From Brevipalpus yothersi (lineage: Eukaryota > Arthropoda > Arachnida > Trombidiformes > Tenuipalpidae), in contig QZCP01000146.1 in the NCBI GenBank assembly GCA_003956705.1, forward strand, positions 62,001 to 126,000: a DNA stretch of 64,000 nucleotides. Reading direction: 5' to 3'. The position numbers and the translations under genes were made by a program. How positions within the stretch are numbered: the stretch's first letter is position 1; each line of letters starts with the position of its first letter. Below are positions 37,041 through 47,394 of this stretch, in pieces. A model generated the notes under the pieces. That model was not told the origin of the DNA and made no database searches. It worked only from the letters and a program-made list of their open reading frames with translations.

Positions 37041-37616
37041 AGTTTGTAATTATGGTTATTGGTAGCTCATTTTAGAGCTTTGTGGGAAGTTACAGAATTC
37101 GACTCTGCCATTTTCACTGTGGTTGGAACTCATCGAATAGCAATCAATACTTTGACACCACATCCTCGAGATCAAACAAATAAAGGCTCCAGTTTTATTG
37201 GAGCTTTATAGAATTTGATAATCTTGCTTCGAGTTTGAGTATATTTGCTCTATAATCTAAATACATTCATTCACAAAAACTTTCCGTCTCTAAATTTTCA
37301 TTCGAAAAATGAGAGTTGAGCAAATACTATCAACAAAAGTAGAGACAACCTTCCTCATTCCATCTTCAAAATCACAAAAAAATTTTCTCTCGAATTCCCA
37401 GAATATAACCAATAAGAGTATGAATCGAGACTCAAATCCATCATTTAGCGTCAAACAGATATTTTACCAACTATTCTGGGCATTTGAGTTCGTCTGGTGA
37501 TCGACTACAGAATGCCATACATCAAATGATCTACCCTTGAATATTTCCACACCCATACAATGAAAATACTCTACCCTCTATGTTGAAACTCATTGTGTCC
37601 AAATCCAATCGTAAAA
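37041..37616. other. Intergenic, WDR48 3' flank
   Basis: Contains the WDR48 poly(A) signal. No other feature up to the start of the duplicated segment. Confidence 0.5.
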
Positions 37617-38545
37617 GTATAAAATCTCAAGACACAAGAGTAAGAAACATGCGAATTTCGAGATCATTCTGAACATTCCGAGCTTGGAATTCGAACAGGT
37701 AAAAGTTCCAAGAACCAGAAAAATTTGAGACACATGTAGAGGGCGCGGAAAATGGTAAATGTCAATGTTGAAAATTTCATCATAATTCCATGATGCAATC
37801 ATTTCATCATTTCATTTCAATGTCTCCTGTAATCTCGGTTCATTGAATGTCGGTATTTTTGTTTGATTTTTATCCATCACTTGTCCACCCAAGTTGATCA
37901 TTTTGTATTGATACTTGTACCATTTTGTGGTGTGTATCTTGTCTGGTGAAGAATAAAGCTGTAGCCGGTGAAAATAGGTGGAGTAGAGTGTTTTGGCCAC
38001 TTGAAGTGAATCAAGTTTGTGTTGTATCTTGATCGCGAAAGACATTCAGGAGGAGAAAAAATATTCACTCTCGAACCTTCCTCTCTTCAATCAGAGAAGA
38101 GAGACAGCAGTTCATATGAATCGAGTCTGGTCACTTGATAATGATTGAAGTTAATGTCAAAACCTTAGATTCGAAAAATTATCATTTTTCCGTGGATGAC
38201 GATGTGAGTACACACAAATTCTATTCCATCCATCAAGCTTGGTCTATTCTGTGCTATGTTATTCCATTATGTCGATATCTTCTTCTTCTTGCATTTCTCT
38301 GGTTACATTGTGAAACAGAGCTACAACATGTATTGCTTCATGTCCTCAGTTGATTTATTATTGTAATGTTCTCCTGTTCAACTAGAGATAGCCATTGATG
38401 CTCGCTTTTCCTCATTCGTGTCCTTATTTCTCTCTCGTAGATCACTAACCTTGTTTTCCAATTGTATATCATTTTTGATCTATCCAGATTACTATAAAGT
38501 CCTTCAAAGAACTTATCGCCACAGAGGTTTCCACACATTGTGGAT
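37617..38545. repeat. Segmental duplication, copy 1 (BAG6 5' region)
   Basis: Same orientation as the copy at 41962-42890. Similarity starts around GTATAAAATCT and runs through the BAG6 promoter, first exon, first intron and part of exon 2. It then breaks near 38533-38545, where an internal stretch of exon 2 is missing. Exon 1 is identical in both copies. The introns and the outer 120 bp differ by several substitutions and small indels. U2AF2 lies between the two copies. Confidence 0.92.
37812..38045 (-). CDS. Small ORF divergent from BAG6-like exon, copy 1
   Basis: 77-codon ATG-initiated frame with sequence including KTLYSTYFHRLQLYSSP and HTTKWYKYQYKMINLGGQ. It lies inside the duplication and its start is 95 bp from the BAG6-type start on the other strand. 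The counterpart is 42156-42365. The shared ~60 residues differ at two positions, and both differences are amino-acid changes, while an indel near the end gives the copies different tails. Protein-like composition suggests an exon of a divergently transcribed gene, but no family or further exon was found. Confidence 0.35.
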   Translation of the reverse strand: MSFAIKIQHKLDSLQVAKTLYSTYFHRLQLYSSPDKIHTTKWYKYQYKMINLGGQVMDKNQTKIPTFNEPRLQETLK

Positions 38546-38595
38546 ACAGATCTGGTGTCCCGGGTTCGTGTCCTCGCCAAGACGATTCTATCTAA
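38141..38595 (+). pseudogene. Truncated BAG6 5' copy (UBL fragment)
   Basis: Exon 1 (38141-38203) is identical to BAG6 exon 1 and still has a donor (GTGAGT). Exon 2 begins at 38488 after a good acceptor and encodes ITIKSFKELIATEVS, then leaves the BAG6 sequence at the duplication breakpoint and reaches a stop at 38595. The spliced product would be only 56 residues, with half a ubiquitin-like domain. It is therefore a non-functional gene copy as protein, but its promoter and exon may still be transcribed. It lies 330 bp upstream of the U2AF2 start codon on the same strand. Confidence 0.85.
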
Positions 38596-38923
38596 TTCAA
38601 TTTATTAAATGGTTGCAATGCCATCTGTTTTTTTCGGTATAATCCAGTTTCTTTTTCTTTTGCGGCTTTTCATGTGTGTTTGGGTAAATAGTGGATGAAG
38701 GGAATTATTTTTTAATTTAATTACAATTATTCTGATATGTGTGGGTGATTTTTTAGATTGACACATCGATTGTGACTGTGTTTGTGTATCACACACACAC
38801 TGTTGCCACACCACATTGATTTGATTCTGCTTTTTGGTGAACTATACATAAATTTAATATTGTTGTGTAAAAGAATTTTTTTTATAAGCAAAACACTCAA
38901 ATTATCAATTTAATTTTCCACAC

Positions 38924-40483
38924 ATGAGTAGAGATCGATCTCGTGACAGATCAAAAGATCGGTCATCGGAACGATCGAAAGATAGATCATCAGATAGATC
39001 AAGAAGACGTTCTCGTGATCGAAGTAGAGATCGAAGTAGTCGTAAAGATGCACCAAAAGTGCGTGAAAAACGTCGACGTAAACCATCACAGTATTGGGAT
39101 ATACCACCACCGGGTTTTGAACACATCAGTCCATATCAGTACAAGGCGATGCAAGCCGCCGGACAGATACCAGCAACACTTTTCGCTGCACCAGGAACCG
39201 TTCCTGTACCAATTGTGGGATCAACGTTGACCAGGCAAGCTCGAAGATTGTATGTGGGCAATATTCCGTTTGGTTGCTCGGAAGAGGAGATGATGGATTT
39301 TTTCAATTCTCAAATGCACGAGTGTGGATTTGCTCAAGCCCCGGGAAATCCAGTTCTAGCATCACAAATTAATTTGGATAAAAATTTTGCCTTCTTAGAG
39401 GTGAATTAATTGATTTACTCTTAATTACTCTCAGACTTGACTATTCGTGTCAGCTTTCTGCTTAATTCCATTGGGTTGGTGAAAGTTGGCACATTTTCTT
39501 CTCGATTTATTTTTAATGTATCTGTCTTCTTCCGCGTATTTAGTTTCGATCAATTGATGAAACTACCCAAGCGATGGCGTTCGATGGAATCAATTTCAAG
39601 GGTCAATCATTAAAAATCAGACGTCCTCACGATTATCAACCAATGCCTGGAATGTCCGAAACTCCACAAATTACTGTTCCAGGTGTCATATCCACTGTTG
39701 TAGCAGATTCTCCACACAAAATTTTCATCGGTGGTTTGCCTAACTATCTTAATGAGGATCAAGTCAAAGGTGACCATACGAGCTTGACAATTTAGAGCAT
39801 ATTGAATTACCTTGTTCTTACTCTCTTTCAGAACTTCTGATGACGTTTGGCCATCTGAGAGCATTTAATCTTGTCAAAGATTCAGCCACTGGTCTCAGCA
39901 AAGGGTATGCGTTTTGTGAATATAAAGATATAAATATTACCGATCAAGCGATAGCTGGTCTCAATGGCATGCAGCTTGGCGACAAAAAATTGATTGTTCA
40001 AAGAGCTAGTGTTGGTGCTAAGAGTGGACCCTTAGCTCAGCCAGGAGCAGCTCTCGCTACACCTGTCCAGATTCAAGTACCAGGTCTACAAGCTGTAGCA
40101 AGTGGTCTTGGTCAACCAACCGAGATTTTGTGTCTCATGAACATGTTCACTGAGGAAGACCTACAAGACGATGAAGAATATGATGATATTCTCAAAGATA
40201 TTGAGGATGAGTGTGCTAAGTATGGAACTGTCAAATCAATCGAGATTCCCAGGCCTATTCCAGGAGTAGATGTACCGGGAGTAGGGAAAGTAAGTGTGGT
40301 ATTTCTCTCGCTGGAAGCTTCAATTGACTCATCATATTTTTCTTACAGGTATTTGTGGAGTTTTCATCATCATCAGAGAGTCAAAGAGCTCAGCAAAGTT
40401 TAACAGGCAGGAAATTTGCCAACAGAGTCGTCGTGACATCATTTTTAGACCCACAAAAATATCATCAACATCAATTCCAATAA
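38924..40483 (+). CDS. U2AF2: Splicing factor U2AF large subunit (U2AF65)
   Basis: Binds the polypyrimidine tract and brings U2 snRNP to the branch site. Exons 38924-39400, 39544-39769, 39832-40289 and 40349-40483 give 431 residues. Residues 1-40 form an RS domain of RDRS repeats. The U2AF35-binding motif QYWDIPPPGFEHISP has its Trp at 58. RRM1 (about 108-190) shows RLYVGNIPFG. RRM2 (about 217-295) shows KIFIGGLPNYLNEDQVKELL and KGYAFCEY. The C-terminal UHM (about 330-431) has EILCLMNMFTEEDL and the R-x-F motif in TGRKFANR, then ends in SFLDPQKYHQHQFQ. The reading frame is continuous in phase. The duplicated BAG6 promoter segment lies just upstream and may supply its promoter (inference). Confidence 0.98.
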
Positions 40484-41961
40484 ACTCGATGTTTAGTATG
40501 GAAGCCCCATATCTCATAATGGATCTATAAATATTTAACATAATTTCACCTGCCGTAAAGATCATAGCATCTTATTCTAGTGAAATACTTCAGATTTGGT
40601 GTTCATTTACCAATCACACATGGATCCTCGATGAACATTCACTCATAATTAGTAAGAAAAAAGTGAAGCTTACTGTTCTACAAGCTTACTGAGAGCAAGA
40701 GTCCGAATTGTACAATTTTTTAGCCGCTCGCTTCTCTTTCCAATCAATTTTCATTATCATGCTCGACAAACGAACATCCTATCTAAAGAGCGAATTTGCA
40801 CTCAAGTATTATGAGGTTAAACTCGCAGCCCTGGAACCGATGGATACTCTAATTCTCATATTCCCCTTGAGAACACTCAGTTCCAAATTACTCCTCGTAC
40901 CCATCTTTCCATTGAGAATAGAGCCTTAATCACATGTTCTCAATTGAAATTTTCACAATCATCTACCGATTCTAGTCCATCAATATCAAAACTGATTTGA
41001 CATCAAGCAAACTGTGAAACTTACACTTGTTCTTCCCCTTAGATGACAATTCGCACCACTTAAGATCATGAGATTGGTTTAGTTAATGAGTTTATCATCG
41101 ATGACGAAACTCTGGTTTCGAATCTTGAAAGTTTCGTAATGAGTAAATAGTTTCTGAACATGTTCAGATTTAAGATTTTTTACATTCTAGAGCTACTGGA
41201 GAGCTCGTTGAATTGTTTCCACTGTTAGAATGACGAGCGGTTAGGGCTGCAATTCAATCCCTTTTGATTCAAATTGAGTAAAAAATGCATAAACAGTAGT
41301 TGATCAGGCGAAACAAGTTGATGAAGAGGGAAACAAAAAAAACTGACATGGCTCCTAAGGCAAATGTTGAAAGACAGCACACTGTAATTCCTGGTTCCAA
41401 ATTAGCATTGCTCACAAATCACGAACTGAATCACTAAGTTGAGGTATTTATTAGGAGCAATAAATCGAATAACTTTTCAGAAGGGACGGAAATGCCTGAA
41501 GCCTCGTCACTGAATTCAGTCAAGTAAAGACTCCATTCAATTCGGAATTCCTTGTGTGAGAAGGAGATTTTGAGATTCTTTCATGCTACCTTAACCAATC
41601 TTTCAAATTTTTTTCTAAAATTGCTAACAATTTTCGGAATATTGCGTCAAAAACACCAGTTGATTGTGGAATGAATTTTGTTATTCAGTGTAGAATACTC
41701 ATGAAACCAGTCCCAGTTTATCAGTCCCAGCTAATTGGAAATTTAATTTCAATTTTTATTCGAAATGGATTTCAACATTCTTGTGTCTTCTAGCTTACTG
41801 CTCAGACACCTTGACAGCCCTTGTACGTTTAATGTTCCTTCGCCCATTTTCCGAATACTCATCCATTCCTTTCCGAATTCATGCTGGCAATCATCAGCAT
41901 CAGCGGTGATTCCGTCTCAAGAAGACACTGCAGATTAAATATTTCTCCAATCTTACAAGTA
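40484..41961. other. Intergenic, no gene seen
   Basis: About 1.5 kb between the U2AF2 stop and duplication copy 2. ORFs such as 40708-40929 look like chance. No repeat or RNA gene recognised. Confidence 0.5.
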
Positions 41962-42890
41962 GTGTAAAATCTTTAGATGCAAGAATAAAAAACATGCAAA
42001 TTTCAAATCACTCTGAACATTTCGAGCTTCGAAATCGAACATGTAAAAGTTCCAAGAACCAGAAAAATTTGAGACACATGTAGGGGGCGCGGAACATGGT
42101 GAGTGTCGATGCATGTTGATGATTCAAATGAAATGATATCTCTTGTAATCTCGGTTCATTGAATGTCGGTATTTTTGTTTGATTTATTTTTGTCCATCAC
42201 TTGTCCACCCAAGTTGATCATTTTGTATTGATACTTGTACCATTTTGTGGTGTGTATCTTGTCTGGTGAAGAATAAAGCTGTAGCCGGTGAAAATAGGTG
42301 GAGTAGAGTGTTTTGGCCGCTTGAAGTGAATCAAGTTTGTGTTGTATCTTGATCGTGAAAGACATTCAGGAGGAGAAAAAATATTCACTCTCGAACCTTC
42401 CTCTCTTCAATCAGAGAAGAGAGACAGCAGTTCATATGAATCGAGTCTGGTCGCTTGATAATGATTGAAGTTAATGTCAAAACCTTAGATTCGAAAAATT
42501 ATCATTTTTCCGTGGATGACGATGTAAGTACACACAAATTCTATTCTATCCATTAAGCTTGATCTGCTATGTTATTCCATTATTTCGATAACTTCTTCTT
42601 GCATTTCTCTGGTTACAGTGTGAAACAGAGCTACAACATGTATTGCTTCATGTCCTCAGTTGATTTATTATTGTAATGTTCTCCTGTTCAACTAGAGATA
42701 GCCATTGATGCTCGCTTTTCCTCATTTCCTCATTCGTGTCCTCATTTCTCTCTCGTAGATCACTAACCTTGTTCTCCAATTGTATGTCATTTTTTATTCA
42801 TCCATCCAGATTACCATAAAGTCCTTCAAAGAACTTATCGCCACAGAGGTTTCCATACCTGCTTCAGAACAGAGGCTCATATATTGTGGA
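41962..42890. repeat. Segmental duplication, copy 2 (functional BAG6 5' region)
   Basis: Holds the promoter, exon 1, intron 1 and most of exon 2 of the intact BAG6 gene. Its partner is 37617-38545. The order of events (which copy is ancestral) is inferred from this copy being joined to the full gene. Confidence 0.92.
42156..42365 (-). CDS. Small ORF divergent from BAG6, copy 2
   Basis: 69-codon ATG-initiated frame, counterpart of 37812-38045, starting 95 bp from the BAG6 start codon on the opposite strand. A short indel relative to copy 1 shifts the last codons, so at most one copy keeps the original C-terminus. A possible donor lies after GGQ (GTGATG), so this may be a first coding exon. 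Function unknown. Confidence 0.35.
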   Translation of the reverse strand: MSFTIKIQHKLDSLQAAKTLYSTYFHRLQLYSSPDKIHTTKWYKYQYKMINLGGQVMDKNKSNKNTDIQ

Positions 42891-44313
42891 AGGGTTCTTG
42901 TTGATGAAAAGCCTCTTGCCGAATATGGTGAGTAGTTGGCGTCTCTCATTCATAGTGATATGAATACGTAGTTGAAATGCTACGTAAACAAATGTTCTCT
43001 CTACTCTCTAACACATACGATTCGAAGGTTAAATGATGGAATCTTATCTCATGTTTTTTCTCTCCCTTTTCTACATGATCACACCAACGTATTGTGGTTT
43101 CCTATCTTTTCTGATCGTTCTTCGCTCCAACCTGGTGAAATAAGATGTGAATGGAAAGGCGGTCCATCTTGTTCAAAAGCCTCCTACCTTAGCAAATATA
43201 CCCAACAGTGACACTACTCAAGGCGGAACAAACACAAGTGGAGCTAACCCAGGCCATAGACAGACAGTAAATACTAACTTTGTGCTAGGTACCATTAACA
43301 TACCTCAAGGCTTTCATGATCATCTTGTTCTGAGTGTCATATCATCTGCTGGTGTTGGAAGTGTGCAGACTCACGGATCAGCCCAATCCCCAAGCACTAC
43401 TAATCAAACCTCTAGTATCCCATCCACAACATTGAGCTCCACTTCTACCACTACTACTACAACTACTAATACCCCTAATACCACTAATACAACGAATATC
43501 ACTTCCACCGTCAACACAACTGCTTCAACACCAACCACAACTGAAAACGTAACAACTACTAATTCTGCTCCACCTCCACCTCCACCTCCATCTGCACCCC
43601 ATACAGCACCAACAGTTCGCCCTTCCTTCAACTTCCACATTGATTTGGGTCAGCTTGCAAGGCATGCTCTTGGTGCTCATCAGACTGGTCAAGGAAATAT
43701 TCCTCCTGTTATCCCCATAGGTACACCTGTCATTATCAGAACAAGCACAATGTCTTCACCTTTTCATCGAAATAATGAAAATTCCAATGTGCGAATGCCT
43801 TCAAATCCTACTGTGAATGTAACTCGTGCCGTGGGTGTCACTGTCGGTGGTGGTTTGATCGGCTCATCAGTAGCCGGCAATAATCCTCATGCCACAGCAC
43901 ATCGACATGCTCATGGACACCATACCAATGCATGGCAATTGTCCTTTCCTAGTGATTGGGTGCCTATCATCACTGCAGATATTGAGAAGCAAAAAAATAG
44001 CTCAAAACAGAGGCCTCTTAGTGACGGATATTTATCCGGTAATCCTCGAAAGAAGAGCAAGCACGTTGATCCAAACACTCAACAAACTTCTAGATCATTA
44101 TCAGCCGCTTTGAAAGATGCTGTCAAAGCAACTAACTCTACCGCATTGCCCAGTGACCAGTTAGAAGCGCTTGAAAGTAATTTGAGCGCCTCCGATCTTC
44201 CCCAAAGGTACGAAGTGGAAGTGGACCGGCTGATCAGTGAGCGCCTCAATTCTGATAGCGATTTCGATACTGAGCGATTTTCTGCTTCCAGTAAGGTCTT
44301 CAAGCCAAGATAA
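42461..44313 (+). CDS. BAG6: BAG6 / Scythe, compact form
   Basis: Chaperone of the BAG6-UBL4A-GET4 complex that handles tail-anchored and mislocalised proteins. Exons 42461-42523, 42810-42927 and 43145-44313 give 449 residues, less than half the length of human BAG6 (1,132). The N-terminal ubiquitin-like domain (1-70) reads MIEVNVKTLDSKNYHF, FKELIATEVSIPASEQRLIYCGRVL and NGKAVHLVQKPP. The following linker holds NFVLGTINIP, then a long Thr/Asn-rich tract and polyproline. The C-terminal part has FPSDWVPIITADIEKQ, PLSDGYLSGNPRKKSKH (a nuclear signal at about 360-367) and the BAG-like end DLPQRYEVEVDRLISERL and DTERFSASSKVFKP. Both functional ends are kept, and the central several hundred residues of vertebrate BAG6 are absent. 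AATAAA at 44543-44548. Confidence 0.93.
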
Positions 44314-44685
44314 TCATACCTATGTTGGGTGAAAGTTAAAGATTCGATGATCTAGATGCATTGATTTCAGAACCACTAAGTTTTGATAATCTACTGCTTT
44401 TCTACACAGCCATAGGAGATTGAATCATAGCAAAGATAACTTTTGATCGAAAAAAAATTGAAATCATCATCTCGAGTCTTAATCAATCAAGGCAACATTT
44501 TTTAAGCCTATCCGAGTCTGTTTAGACTCTAGTAATATGTTAAATAAAGAAAGATTACATTTCCTGCAGAAAGATTTTTTAAAAAGAATATTCACACATA
44601 CATGCATGATTGTATATGCTTTGATCACAGAATTTCTCAAAATATTGTTTTTTTTTCATCATCATCGAGTGGAATCTGATCCATA
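44314..44685. other. Convergent 3' spacer of BAG6 and COG6
   Basis: 372 bp between two converging stop codons. The BAG6 poly(A) signal at 44543 lies within 140 bp of the COG6 stop, so the transcripts may overlap at their 3' ends. Confidence 0.5.
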
Positions 44686-46999
44686 TCAAGTCAACTTGAT
44701 TTTAGACAGTGACACTTTGAACTCTTCTGGAGAGTGTGGTAATAGTGATTCGGGTTCATCATAACCATTCTCTTTTTTGTGAACAGCGCGATGAATTTCT
44801 TCGTACATCTGACTTAGAAGACTGAAGCTCTCTTTCTTGATCTGTTTTCTGGGATAAAAATAATCACATTAGCTTTTCGATAAACTTCTTTGGGAATATT
44901 TACCTTAATAAATCATCTCTCAAATGAATTAGCTGAGGTAATAGCACTGATTCAGGGCGAGCCAAGAAAGTTGCTATTTTTTTCTGTGATGATTTCAGAA
45001 TGAATTAGAAACTTGTTATTGATGTTAGGGAAACGCTCTAAACTTACCGAGCATGGTTGTAATATCATCGGATCACAGCCCGTTATGGTTGACAAAGGTA
45101 AATTTGCCTCATTCTTGATTGAGTTGTGGAGAGCTGTGAGGTCAAGATATGACATGACACTAGAACAGTTTTCGTTGATGAGGCTTTCAACAAAATCATC
45201 CATCTGTTGTTTCACAGCTGCTTTAAAATCATCTACATGTTGGGATCGAGAAAGTAGTAGATGGACTTCATTGTAGCAATTGAGAAGAAAAATTGACATC
45301 TCGAGACCAGGAAGTCTTGATGCTGATATCCGACAAGCTTGAAGCATAGGTTTTATAACGACGTTGACTAGAGTAATCATCACCTCTTGTGATTCATCAG
45401 GTGTCAAGAAAGATGAATTTTGCAATGAAAGTATTTCTCCAAGCATGCGAAGAGTGCGAATATACCACTCGGGAAGATTGAGATTGGAGGGTGGTTCATC
45501 GATGTTGGTCTCAGCATTTTGTCCGAATTTATAGGCACAATGGAAATTGAGGCTATTAATAAAAACTCGATGAGCGAGAGAGTCGATCTCGGTCATGGTA
45601 TGTACAAGCTGTGAATCAGACTGGAGATCTTCTGATAGAATTCTCCGATAGAATTTGATGAGATTTTTAACTTTGAACAAAATCAATGGATCATGAGACT
45701 TTTTGGAGTCTGTGGATGAAATTAATAAGTCAATTCTAGACTTAACAGGTCGAAATAGACTCTCTGTGATTATAGATAGGTAAGCTTTGCATGTTGTTTC
45801 GATAAATTCTGGCTCACATTCCTGTATAATTAAGGAGAGAAGCTCTTTTTCGGAAGCCTTCGCTTGGTGAACCCAAGCCAAAATATCTCCTACATATCGA
45901 ACCGGATCATTAGAATGGAAATCTATGGGAGGAGGATTATTTGATGGACCACCTCTTGTGAGGGCATCAATTAAATTGCGGACGACCACAGAGCGACGAA
46001 CAGTGGCATATTCATCAAGGCTGTGCTTAAAGAGGACAGGCCTTTCGGCAATGAGCTTAACTGCTTTCTGAACTATACACAATGAACTAGAATCAGGGTC
46101 GAAACTTCGCAATCTTTCCAGAGTCCACTTGTAAAGACGATCAAATGCAGCGTCTTCCAGTGATTCCATAGAGGCCATCGCTTCCATACCAGTGGTTTGA
46201 TTGATACTTTTGAGAAGCAGTTTTGCATTCTCATGAATCCGACGACACTTGAACAATAGTTCAAAGAATCTATCATCGATGACAATATCAACATTCTTAT
46301 CTTTCACCAAAGGACCTTTGAGTATAACTATTTCCTCAGGTTTCATCTGGAATGCATCAATGAACTTTTCTGCCAGTTCTTGTTGTCTCTTCGCTATAAA
46401 TCTGTAATGAAAGAATAAGGAAGCCGATTTGAGAACACATTTCTCCATCAAACTTCAGCATGATTCTTACAGTTGTTGCTTATACCCAGAAGTTCGTTCA
46501 ACCAAGACTTGATTCCGAGCTTTAATACCCTTTCGAATGATAGAAACTATCTCAGAAATCTGGCCAAAATTTCATTCGGAAGCGAAAAAGATTACCTTCA
46601 ATTTATTCATTGCTGCATCACAAGTGGCATCAATTGATGTCAATTCCGTGTGTAATGAATCCAAAGAAGTTTTAACTTCATCTAAGCTGTTGAAATACTG
46701 TTGATTATGATAAAGACTTCGTTTTTCCAGTGTGTTCCTGAGACCGCGTCGAGATTGAATAGTGTTTTGATCGAAAAATGTTGATAATCCTCTCAAAGCT
46801 TCATGAAATTCCTATAAGTGGATAATGTTCAACATGGTTAAGCTGACATATCACATGCAGATGAATCTGTAAATAATAATAAAGGAATTAAGCAAAAGCC
46901 GGCAAATCTTACCTCATCTTGATTAGGATCATTTTCAGTCAATTTTGAGACTTTTTTCAAAATAACAGCACTCCCACTAGAGTCTATACCCTTATCCAT
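44686..46999 (-). CDS. COG6: Conserved oligomeric Golgi complex subunit 6
   Basis: Subunit of the COG tether for retrograde vesicles within the Golgi. Six minus-strand exons: 46913-46999, 46596-46811, 46471-46529, 45048-46401, 44904-44983 and 44686-44848, giving 652 residues against 657 in human. Family blocks include ERPVLFKHSLDEYATVRRS, VVVRNLIDALTRGGP, NDPVRYVGDILAWVHQAKASEKE, FKVKNLIKFYRRI and the C-terminal LHNSIKNE. For exon 3 the acceptor at 46530-46531 is preferred. It gives a 66-nt intron and exactly the human spacing between NKLK and AEKFIDAF. An acceptor at 46560 would give a 36-nt intron and ten more residues in the same frame. The end is LSKIKLT. Convergent with BAG6. Confidence 0.95.
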
Positions 47000-47322
47000 T
47001 TCAATATTATCACTTCTTTGGTGATTAATCAGTCAATTGACCACACAATCACAATTACAATACAATCATAAATAGAGTAAGAAAAAGGCAAGCAAAGAGA
47101 AGTTCATCATTTGTTTACATGAGCCACGAGGACTTATGGGCAAAGTGTAAACAATGTGGTTGAATGATCAGCAGATATTCACTTTACCGTTTTGAATAGG
47201 AAATAATTTTTTCATGTAACATCACTTTAATTAAACATCCCCATTAACATTCATATGTTTGACGATTCTCGTTCTTTAATGAGTGAAAATTAATTTGATT
47301 ACACAAAAAAGCAAAAATTTCC

Positions 47323-47394
47323 CTCTCTGGCGGGGAATCGAACCCCGGTCTCCCGCGTGACAGGCGGGGATACTAACCACTATACTACCAGAGA
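47323..47394 (-). tRNA. trnD-GUC: tRNA-Asp (anticodon GTC)
   Basis: 72-nt cloverleaf on the minus strand. The acceptor stem pairs TCTCTGG with CCAGAGA, discriminator G. The anticodon stem CCCGC/GCGGG encloses loop CTGTCAC with GTC. The T stem CGGGG/CCCCG encloses TTCGATT. The internal promoter boxes (TAGTATAGTGG and GGTTCGATTCC) are intact. No intron, and the CCA end is not encoded, as expected for a nuclear eukaryotic tRNA gene. Confidence 0.97.

Noticed and set aside
38418..38642. ORF beyond the truncated BAG6 copy
   Set aside because: Reads the duplicated intron and exon in a different frame from BAG6.
46560..46595. 36-nt ultrashort intron in COG6
   Set aside because: A later acceptor at 46530-46531 in the same frame gives a 66-nt intron and the same spacing as human COG6, so the ultrashort intron is unnecessary.
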